Shown piece after piece: positions 57,466 to 64,000 of a stretch of 64,000 bases of DNA. Under the pieces are notes generated by a model, which saw only the letters and a list, made by a program, of their open reading frames with translations, was not told where the DNA came from and ran no database searches. The stretch is from JBAXXL01 sp037127915 (lineage in GTDB: Bacteria; Bacteroidota; Ignavibacteria; Kapaibacteriales; UBA2268): the NCBI GenBank assembly GCA_037127915.1, contig JBAXXL010000015.1:22882-86881 (forward strand). Reading direction: 5' to 3'. The position numbers were made by a program, and so were the translations under genes. The number at the start of each line of letters is the position of its first letter. Positions within the stretch are counted from its first letter, which is position 1.

Positions 57466-57857
57466 AAGAATGGCACGCAGAAGACGCGGATTTAGGCTGA
57501 TTCTGGATAACCAAGATTTAAGGATAGACAGGATAAAGGAATATTATAAAATATCCTGAAAATCCTTTCATCCTGTAAATCCTGATTCAGACAATTTTGG
57601 ATTCATTCTCTGTGAACCTTGTGCATTCCTTGTGTCCTTAGTGTTTAAGTCTTCAAAAAAAACGTGTGAAAATTAATATTTATTTGCATTTTTTTAAAAC
57701 GCAAGCCTTTATAATAATCAATATGCATTTCTGAAACATATATTTTTTTCAAAAAGTGAAAATATTTTGAAACTTTTTCCCCGCTTATGTGTCTTATAGT
57801 ATATGATTTTGAATAAATTCAATAGAATTTTAATAAGGGTCCTATGAAAAAAGCTAT
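57466..57857. repeat. 392-bp duplicated upstream region, copy 1
   Basis: Matches 60311-60702 along its whole length with scattered substitutions and no net length change. It includes the phrase repeats, an AT-rich region, the ECF-like promoter, and the first 14 bases of the GLUG gene (ATGAAAAAAGCTAT). It fills most of the 499-bp gap before the GLUG gene. Confidence 0.9.
57769..57798 (+). promoter_or_regulatory. ECF-sigma-like promoter of the GLUG gene
   Basis: GAAAC (57769-57773), 17 bases, GTCTTATA (57791-57798), ending 45 bases before the ATG at 57844. Same boxes and spacing as the site upstream of thyX. Confidence 0.5.
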
Positions 57858-60285
57858 ATTACTTGTATTCATTTTTTGCACCTACATTGCTTTTGCACAA
57901 GTCGAACCGATAGATACCGACGGCAACGGCTACCGCAATATATCAACTCTCGACCACCTCCGCTGGATATCAGAAAATGATTCCTCGTGGAGCTGGAATT
58001 TTGAACTTGATAATGATATCGATGCTTCTGATACAAAAAACTGGTATATCGGCGACCACGATAGTATTCCAGAAACACCCGATGTTGCTATGGGTTGGAG
58101 TCCTTTAGGAAATTATACTCTCAAATTTTCGGGTGATTTCGAAGGACACGATTTTAAGATTGATAATCTTTATAGTAATAGACCAAAACAAAATTTGGTT
58201 GGTTTTTTTGGAAGTATATTTTACATTAATCTCAACAAATTAAGTTTAACAAACTGTTCTATAATTGGCAAAAACTTTGTAGGTGGATTAGTTGGTTTAA
58301 GTAGAACATCATATATAATGAATTGCGATGCAAGCGGCACTATTTCAGGCAACATCTATACTGGTGGGTTGATTGGTGTTACTCTTTTTGATTCATTGGA
58401 TAATTGTCATTCCGATTGTTCAGTATCCGGACTTAATTCAATTGGCGGGCTGGTAGGTGTTAACCAGTGCTATGTTTCAAATTGCTACTCAACAGGTAAT
58501 GTAAGCGGGCATACTAATGTCGGTGGTCTTTTTGGTGATGGCACTAGTACTCGGGTTTGGTTATGTTATTCTACAGGCTCTGTTATTGGAGTTATATATA
58601 CAGGCGGTTTAATGGGCTTTGCATCATATGCTTTTATTAATAATTGTTTTGCTTTGGGAGATGTTCAAGGGGGTGAATATTCCGGTGGGTTGATTGGATA
58701 TGTCATAGGCTTCGGAGACCTACGAGCATCTTATTCGATTGGAAAAGTAACCGGATCAACTTTTGTCGGCGGACTTGTGGGGTATGATGATACAGATGTG
58801 ATAACAAAGTGTTTCTGGAATATAGAAACCAGCGGAATTGACTCATCGGACGGTGGTTTAGGACGAACAACCGCCGAAATGAAGAACCAAAGCACCTATA
58901 CAGACAAAGGGTGGAATTTTAAAGGAATATGGAAAATTAATCCAGATGTAAATGGCGGATATCCAATTATAAACAACAGACTAATTGGCGATATAAAAGG
59001 TGTAGAGCCGAAAGACCCAGATGGCAATGGGTTTTATAATGTTTCAACGTTTTCTCATTTGGTATGGATAGGATTAAATGATAATAGTTTATCAAGGAAT
59101 TTTGAACTTGATAATGACATAAAAGCCGATTCTTCTTATTTAATTAATAATGATGTTGGTTTTACTACTATTGGCAGGTATGGACATAGATACTATGGAA
59201 AATTCAAAGGTAATGGCTTTTCTATTGATAGTTTATATATAAATCAATATTACAATTATACTCTTACAGATGATAAACCTGTGGGTGGTTTATTTGGCTA
59301 TATCGGTGGTAAAAATTGTGAAATATCTAACCTTAAGTTGACTAACGTGAATTATGAAACCTTTACTCCTTGCGGTGGGTTAGTGGCTGTATCCAACGAA
59401 GCATCAATAACTAATTGTAGTGTAGATGGTCAAATATTCAGTGGCAATTATGGCGGTGGATTGGTTGGTGATATGGATTATGGTTTGATAAGCGATTGTA
59501 ATTTCATAGGTAAAGCGAATGCCAATTGGAGTGTGGGTGGAATTGTAGGATGGTGTTCAAATGCTGTTATTAGGAAATGCTACAGCAAAGGTAGTTTTGA
59601 GGGAAGAAACTGTGGCGGGCGACTTATTGGAGTTGCTAAAAACTGTGAAATTAATGATAGTTATTCCATCGGAAATGTAAGGGCTATTAATTATGCTGGT
59701 GGTTTGATTGGTGCAATTGGAAACACGAAAATTGATAATTGTTATTCTGTCGGGAACGTAGAAGGAAATTATTACATTGGTGCATTTATTGGTAATAACG
59801 ATAAAGGAATTGTAAACAACTGCTTTTGGGATAAAGACGTTTGCACAATAGATTCCTACAAAGGTGGCATACCTAAAACTACTTCCGAAATGAAAACAAA
59901 GAGCACATTCACCGATGCCGGTTGGGATTTTGATAATATTTGGAATATTGATGGTGTGACAAACCATGGTTATCCATTTTTACAAGTTCCGGGTGTTTCG
60001 GTCAAGGGTTTCCTGAACTTAGAAAGCTTTTCCCTTTCGATTTCTCCTAACCCAACCAGCGGTAAACTTAACATAAGCTATACATTAACCGAACCGGCGT
60101 TGACATCCATAAGCATCAGCAATATGTTGGGAAATGAAATGGCCAAAATCAGCGAAAACCAATTTCAATTAACGGGCAAATATAATTTGAATTACAATGC
60201 AAGCAATTTTGCTCCGGGTGTGTATTTCATCACGATAAAAGCGGGAAATAAATCAGAAACGAAGAAAATCGGAATCAATTATTAA
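57844..60285 (+). CDS. Secreted GLUG-repeat protein with T9SS sorting domain
   Basis: 813 residues. Signal peptide 1-19 (ending IAFAQ). Two similar modules (about 22-390 and 391-730), each opening with DxDGNGxxNxST and LDNDI. Each has a ladder of GLUG motifs (VGGLVG, TGGLIG, IGGLVG, VGGLFG, SGGLIG and variants) that should fold as a beta-helix. Each closes with CFWxxxxxxIDS...GYPxx. A T9SS domain starts near 740 (ISPNPTSG) and ends GVYFITIKA and KIGINY. Likely a surface adhesin or filamentous coat protein. Ligand unknown. It is flanked by two copies of a 392-bp region. Confidence 0.9.
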   Translation: MKKAILLVFIFCTYIAFAQVEPIDTDGNGYRNISTLDHLRWISENDSSWSWNFELDNDIDASDTKNWYIGDHDSIPETPDVAMGWSPLGNYTLKFSGDFEGHDFKIDNLYSNRPKQNLVGFFGSIFYINLNKLSLTNCSIIGKNFVGGLVGLSRTSYIMNCDASGTISGNIYTGGLIGVTLFDSLDNCHSDCSVSGLNSIGGLVGVNQCYVSNCYSTGNVSGHTNVGGLFGDGTSTRVWLCYSTGSVIGVIYTGGLMGFASYAFINNCFALGDVQGGEYSGGLIGYVIGFGDLRASYSIGKVTGSTFVGGLVGYDDTDVITKCFWNIETSGIDSSDGGLGRTTAEMKNQSTYTDKGWNFKGIWKINPDVNGGYPIINNRLIGDIKGVEPKDPDGNGFYNVSTFSHLVWIGLNDNSLSRNFELDNDIKADSSYLINNDVGFTTIGRYGHRYYGKFKGNGFSIDSLYINQYYNYTLTDDKPVGGLFGYIGGKNCEISNLKLTNVNYETFTPCGGLVAVSNEASITNCSVDGQIFSGNYGGGLVGDMDYGLISDCNFIGKANANWSVGGIVGWCSNAVIRKCYSKGSFEGRNCGGRLIGVAKNCEINDSYSIGNVRAINYAGGLIGAIGNTKIDNCYSVGNVEGNYYIGAFIGNNDKGIVNNCFWDKDVCTIDSYKGGIPKTTSEMKTKSTFTDAGWDFDNIWNIDGVTNHGYPFLQVPGVSVKGFLNLESFSLSISPNPTSGKLNISYTLTEPALTSISISNMLGNEMAKISENQFQLTGKYNLNYNASNFAPGVYFITIKAGNKSETKKIGINY

Positions 60286-60310
60286 TGAGAAATTATAAAT
60301 GATTAATGGG

Positions 60311-60702
60311 AAGAATGGCACGCAGAAGACGCGGATTTAGTCTGATTCTGGATAACCAAGATTTAAGGATAGACAGGATAAAGGAATATTATAAAATATC
60401 CTGAAAATCCTTTCATCCTATAAATCCTGATTCAGACAATTTTGGATTATTTCTTTGTGAACCTTGTGCCTTCCTTGTGTTCTTTGTGGTTAAGTCTTAA
60501 AAAAAATGTGTAAAAATTAATATTGATTTGCACTTTTATAAAAACGCAAGCCCATATAATAATCAATATGCATTTCCGAAACATATATTTTTTTTAAAAA
60601 GTGAAAATAATTTGAAACTTTTTTCCCGCTGATGTGTCTTATAGTATATGATTTTGAATAAATTCAATAGAATCTTAGTAAGGTCACTATGAAAAAAGCT
60701 AT
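60311..60702. repeat. 392-bp duplicated upstream region, copy 2
   Basis: Second copy of 57466-57857, in the same orientation, starting 26 bases after the GLUG stop. Similarity ends abruptly after ATGAAAAAAGCTAT. It fills the 434-bp gap before the convergent beta-helix gene. Confidence 0.9.
60614..60643 (+). promoter_or_regulatory. Duplicate of the ECF-like promoter, now without a full gene
   Basis: GAAAC (60614-60618), 17 bases, GTCTTATA (60636-60643), preserved within the duplicated block. Any transcript would run antisense into the beta-helix gene. Confidence 0.4.
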
Positions 60703-60730
60703 GAGACGCTCCCTGATTTTTATTTTATGA
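60689..60730 (+). pseudogene. Ghost 5' end of a GLUG-gene paralogue
   Basis: The first four codons (ATG AAA AAA GCT) match the GLUG gene at 57844. The frame then reads MRRSLIFIL and stops at 60730. It overlaps the 3' end of the convergent beta-helix gene. I infer the remnant of a deleted second copy, or the limit of a duplication. Confidence 0.5.
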
Positions 60731-62600
60731 CAAGAAATTTGACTGTTTTAACGGAATCTGCTCTAGTAACCTTGCAAAAATAAGTTCCGGTCGGCAAATT
60801 TGAAATATCAATTCTTGCGGACAGGTCACGACCTGTCCCTACAGATAAAACCATTTTGCCAAGTGAGTTGAAGATTTGAATACAAGAGGAACCATCAACC
60901 CCATGCTTAAGCATGGGGTTGATGGTTCCCAAACTGATATTAGCCAGCTTAATTTCAATATAATCTTTTGCAGGATTAGGATAAATAGTAAAATCCATCT
61001 GCTTGTTTTCAGAAGGGATATAGTCCGCACCTTCGCAAACATAAGTACTCATTATCGCAATGGAATCAATATCGGCACCGATATCTTTTCCATCAGTCCC
61101 TAAATTTTTATATGGACTCGATGGGGTTAGTCGATAGTTACCACCAGCGAAATCAACAAATCCCACAGCCGCGTTATTCTTAGGGAAGTAGCTCCCTGCT
61201 GGAAAACCTGTCGCCGAGCCGCCGATGATAGCGTTATTTGTTATTGTCCAATTTGGATTGGAATATGCCGCCATAGTAGTTAAAACATTACCCGTTCCTG
61301 AACCGCCAAAACCATAAGTTGCATAAGATACTAAATTGTTCCTAAACTCAAATAAATCCATTTTGGGTTTCCCGTCGCAAACCATATACATATTTGTGCA
61401 AAATCCCGTATTATGGTCGAATATTATGTCGGTAGGTCCGTTTAAAACTTGAAACATTCTGCCGTCACCGCCCGTGCCTAAATTGGTTACATTTAGAACA
61501 TTGTTTTGGATTAGAATACGTGATGTACGTTGGCTTGTATTTGGAGCATCGTATCCCGACATATTTAATCCCTGCGCTACATTCACAAAAGTATTGAACC
61601 GGAAAGTTATATCCTGCACCACCGACCAAGGCGCTGTATTATTTTGATTCCGTGGGGTGAATAATAAGGCAAAACCGCTTTGAGCATTGGGCCAGCAATT
61701 TTCCAAGCGATTGCCTTCAACAAGAACTCTTTGAGCGTTTTTGAATTCTAATAGATTTTTAATATCCCATTGCTCAGTCATCCAACTTAATGGTTTGAAA
61801 AACAGATTATATCGAATTTCTATATCCGAAGGCACAGCATTTGGAACACTTGGATCGGCCCCGCCGAAAATTACATTTTCACCTGCACCTTCCAAGTAAT
61901 TATTAACTATTTTTATTGGTCCGGTTGCGCTATACGAGGCAAGAGCTTGGCTGTCGGCGCCGTCTTCTTTACAATCAGAAACATAAGAATCAATTACTGA
62001 AATATAAGCTCCATTCATTAAAACAGCGCGGCGGCTTCCGGCTTTTGGATCGCCGTGAATATAACAGCGGTCGATTACGATATTATTTGGAAGTTTATCC
62101 GCCGAAGTCTCACCATTGCCAATACAAACTACATTATATAAGTAGTTATTCGGAGTTGGTTTGAATTCAATACCCACAAATCTGTAATGGTGTGAGTTTG
62201 ATATTGTATTAATACAACCGCCGCTCCCGGCCGCGGCTACTATCGTTGGCATATTAACAGCATCCGCAATGCTTACCCTATGGCAAGGATTCGGCAAATT
62301 ATTGTACTCTGATGAACGGATATATATCCATCCGCTACCTGTGGTTTTATTAGGTAAAGTAAATGTACCAATGAAAGTTGTTCCGGCTTGCAATTCGATA
62401 ATATCGCCAAGTTTGGCGGCTGTTAGTGCGGATTTAAATTCAGCCGAAGTTTTAACCGAAAAGATTTGTCCTCCGGTTGGCGGATCATAAGTCGTTTTTA
62501 TAAATATTTGTGGTAGCGTAGGATAAACAGCGGCAGAGCTTAGTCCCATTAGTGTGAGATTAAAGCATACTGCTATCAAAATTAGTAATTTTGCAGTCAT
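60720..62600 (-). CDS. Secreted right-handed parallel beta-helix protein with T9SS domain carrying two palindrome insertions
   Basis: 626 residues. Signal peptide 1-23 (ending LSSAA). Residues about 60-500 have pectate-lyase-like beta-helix rungs (NNIVIDRCYIHGDPKAGSRR, VLVEGNRLENCW, ILIQNNVLNV, WTITNNAIIGG). This suggests polysaccharide lyase or binding activity; catalytic residues cannot be assigned. The T9SS domain starts near 540 (IYPNPAKD) and ends GTYFCKVTR and KFLVIK. Inside it are two non-typical inserts, GTINPMLKHGVDGS and VGTGRDLS, each coded by a palindrome (60888-60929 and 60819-60838). The reading frame is kept, so the gene may be functional. Confidence 0.88.
   Translation of the reverse strand: MTAKLLILIAVCFNLTLMGLSSAAVYPTLPQIFIKTTYDPPTGGQIFSVKTSAEFKSALTAAKLGDIIELQAGTTFIGTFTLPNKTTGSGWIYIRSSEYNNLPNPCHRVSIADAVNMPTIVAAAGSGGCINTISNSHHYRFVGIEFKPTPNNYLYNVVCIGNGETSADKLPNNIVIDRCYIHGDPKAGSRRAVLMNGAYISVIDSYVSDCKEDGADSQALASYSATGPIKIVNNYLEGAGENVIFGGADPSVPNAVPSDIEIRYNLFFKPLSWMTEQWDIKNLLEFKNAQRVLVEGNRLENCWPNAQSGFALLFTPRNQNNTAPWSVVQDITFRFNTFVNVAQGLNMSGYDAPNTSQRTSRILIQNNVLNVTNLGTGGDGRMFQVLNGPTDIIFDHNTGFCTNMYMVCDGKPKMDLFEFRNNLVSYATYGFGGSGTGNVLTTMAAYSNPNWTITNNAIIGGSATGFPAGSYFPKNNAAVGFVDFAGGNYRLTPSSPYKNLGTDGKDIGADIDSIAIMSTYVCEGADYIPSENKQMDFTIYPNPAKDYIEIKLANISLGTINPMLKHGVDGSSCIQIFNSLGKMVLSVGTGRDLSARIDISNLPTGTYFCKVTRADSVKTVKFLVIK
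60819..60844. repeat. In-frame palindrome GGACAGGTC / GACCTGTCC + CTACAG, family C
   Basis: Two 9-bp arms with an AC loop followed by CTACAG, the same design as the intergenic element at 29838-29863 but with a different stem. On the minus strand it encodes VGTGRDLS within the T9SS domain. Confidence 0.8.
60888..60929. repeat. 42-bp perfect palindrome within a coding region
   Basis: Two 21-base arms with no loop, centred on CTTAAG between 60908 and 60909. Arms begin GGAACCATCAACCCCATGC. Both strands encode the same peptide, GTINPMLKHGVDGS, in the frames that are open. It sits in the T9SS domain of the beta-helix protein. Confidence 0.9.
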
Positions 62601-62827
62601 GATTTTTTAATGATTAATTTACAATCGTTTCTGAAATCGAAATTAATGATTTTTTTTGACTTTACCTAATTAAATTAATGGAAAATGGTGCCTAGCCGCG
62701 AAATAACGGTAAAGAAAAGTGATTTATTGATAGTTGCATTCTTTTGAATAATTTTTCTCAATATTTCGCAAATATTTCTTAATTTTGTTTCAACAAATGC
62801 AATAATAATAATTATATTCGATGAAAA

Positions 62828-63202
62828 ATGAAAAAAGTAATAATATTAGCCGTATTAGCTTGTTTAACGATAACATTGCTTAGCCTCGGCTCCTGCGAAG
62901 AAAAGAAAATCCCTGACGGCAGATTTATCGGCTCTTGGGTATCGACCGATTTAACAGATACATTACAATTCAAAGACGAAACTAATTTTATCCGCTTTCG
63001 CAAATCCGGATTTTACGATTTCTTTGAATATAGCTATACAAACGACAGTATAACAGTTGCTTATACAGGTCCAATGAAAATTCTCACACGTCCGACAACA
63101 CATCGTTATACACTTAAAAATGGACAACTGATGATTGATTTTACAAACGAGTGCTTTGGTTTCGAAAGCCGAGTTATAAATTATAATAAAAGAAATATAT
63201 AG
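62828..63202 (+). CDS. Small lipoprotein of unknown function
   Basis: 124 residues. A hydrophobic leader ends in the lipobox LSLGSC (C23), followed by an acidic/basic EEKK stretch, which may signal surface export. The body has GRFIGSWVSTD, FRKSGFYDFFEYS and HRYTLKNGQLMIDF, a small lipocalin-like beta pattern as in DUF-type lipoproteins. No family assigned. An out-of-frame ATG lies 7 bases upstream. The secreted protein at 63231 follows after 28 bases. Confidence 0.7.
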   Translation: MKKVIILAVLACLTITLLSLGSCEEKKIPDGRFIGSWVSTDLTDTLQFKDETNFIRFRKSGFYDFFEYSYTNDSITVAYTGPMKILTRPTTHRYTLKNGQLMIDFTNECFGFESRVINYNKRNI

Positions 63203-63230
63203 AATATTATAAATTCTCCGGATAAATAAC

Positions 63231-63935
63231 ATGTGTATAAAAACTGCTACTATGCTTTGCGTAATCCTGCTGTTTGCAATTAGTATGCCGACGTTCTCGC
63301 AAATTAAAGCTGTCAAAATTAGCAAATCGCAGATACCTACCGAAATCAAATATTCCAGCATACCCATCTGTTCATACAAATGGACTGACAAATTGGGAAC
63401 AAACTATCTAATCTGCTCAATGAGTAAAGAATACGCTCCACCCGAGGCGATCGAAGCCCGAAAACACTACCAAATCACGAAATATGACGATTACATTGAC
63501 ACAATGTACGATAGCTATGAAGCCGATTTTATTAACCGCGAACTTTATGCCGCCAGATATTGCGTGTCGAATGGGAAAGTGAATGTGGTTTGGCAATTGG
63601 AAGATGAGGTTCATCAGTGTCCCGCCGATATGACTTTGAAATTTTTGGGTAAACCACAGATTACCGATTTGAATGGCGACAATACAGCTGAGGTGTGGTT
63701 TCTATACACACTCGGTTGTCGTAGCGACGTCAGCCCGGTTGATATGAAACTTATCATGTATGACGGCAAAAACAAGTATGCCATCCGCGGAACGCGCATT
63801 CTTCAATACGAGGGGCAAACGGAATTTGACGGCGGTGATAAGAAAATGGATGAGGCTTTTTACAAATTATCCGACAATTACCAAAAGTACGCTTGGAAAC
63901 TTTGGAATAAATTCAAAACAGAGCACTTGGAATAA
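63231..63935 (+). CDS. Secreted protein, possibly the M949_RS01915-like family
   Basis: 234 residues. Signal peptide 1-23 (ending MPTFSQ). Two recognisable blocks: SYKWTDKLGTNYLI (about 49-62) and ITDLNGDNTAEVWFLY followed by CRSDVSPVDMKLIMYDGKN (about 142-183). From memory these resemble a Bacteroidota family annotated as M949_RS01915 surface-polysaccharide-related, which I hold with low certainty. The DLNGDNTAE loop is calcium-loop like. Probably co-transcribed with the lipoprotein gene. Confidence 0.65.
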   Translation: MCIKTATMLCVILLFAISMPTFSQIKAVKISKSQIPTEIKYSSIPICSYKWTDKLGTNYLICSMSKEYAPPEAIEARKHYQITKYDDYIDTMYDSYEADFINRELYAARYCVSNGKVNVVWQLEDEVHQCPADMTLKFLGKPQITDLNGDNTAEVWFLYTLGCRSDVSPVDMKLIMYDGKNKYAIRGTRILQYEGQTEFDGGDKKMDEAFYKLSDNYQKYAWKLWNKFKTEHLE

Positions 63936-64000
63936 TTATTAATGGTTAATGGTTGAGTTTCAAATAAAACTGGTACAAAAATAATTTATTATTTTTGTAT

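Noticed and set aside
57466..60702. Repeated intergenic blocks considered as a CRISPR or satellite array.
   Set aside because: Only two copies, separated by a complete gene and with no regular spacers; no cas genes.
60888..60929. 42-bp palindrome as a transcription terminator of the beta-helix gene.
   Set aside because: It lies well inside the coding frame, about 170 bases before the stop, and has no T-run on either side.

Overview
The window looks like chromosome from a low-GC member of the Bacteroidota/FCB group. I infer a lineage near Ignavibacteria or Kapabacteria, but the sequence alone does not fix the class. Six proteins end in a type IX secretion (T9SS) sorting domain. A TonB-dependent receptor, an ATP-type PEP carboxykinase, a PSP1/RicT protein, ThyX and MtaB fit that placement. 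I see no rRNA, tRNA, CRISPR array, prophage or intact insertion sequence. Stated positions of short sites may be off by a base.

Layout. (1) 1-4.4 kb: a secreted GH51-type glycosidase and a secreted FG-GAP propeller protein flank a 172-bp direct repeat pair. (2) 4.4-18.4 kb, minus strand: a signal-transduction island of four histidine kinases and one stand-alone receiver, with about 17 PAS domains, two GAF domains, a PocR-type domain and a 7TM input, but no DNA-binding output. (3) 18.6-24 kb: PSP1/RicT, a coiled-coil zinc-ribbon protein, a Nif3-like protein, an outer-membrane barrel and a tandem pair of unknown membrane-anchored paralogues. (4) 24.5-36.7 kb: mostly core genes (pckA, TonB receptor, TPR-like protein, DUF2461, purE, Ogg2-type DNA glycosylase, glmM, dnaB, EF-G-like GTPase). 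(5) 37-44.9 kb: accessory genes, including a truncated YD-repeat protein, a 1027-residue LamG/T9SS protein, a DUF481-like barrel, a formyltransferase and a polytopic membrane protein. (6) 45-57.3 kb: a permease fused to three substrate-binding domains, a UvrD/PcrA helicase, a T9SS subtilase, an SDR, mtaB, thyX and a LolA-like protein. (7) 57.4-63.9 kb: a GLUG-repeat T9SS protein, a beta-helix T9SS protein, a lipoprotein and a secreted protein.

The gaps between genes hold many small repeats: palindromes of about 20-40 bp, a roughly 100-150 bp family in four places, and short phrase-like repeats. Two palindromes sit in frame inside the T9SS sorting domain of the beta-helix protein, which resembles the behaviour of Rickettsia palindromic elements. 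A 392-bp upstream region is duplicated on both sides of the GLUG gene, and the second copy ends in a ghost start codon. A shared ECF-sigma-like promoter (GAAAC, 17 nt, GTCTTATA) precedes thyX and the GLUG gene.

The strongest candidates for something new are the in-frame palindromes, the sensory island with one kinase-receiver module in both fused and split form, and the permease with three substrate-binding domains.
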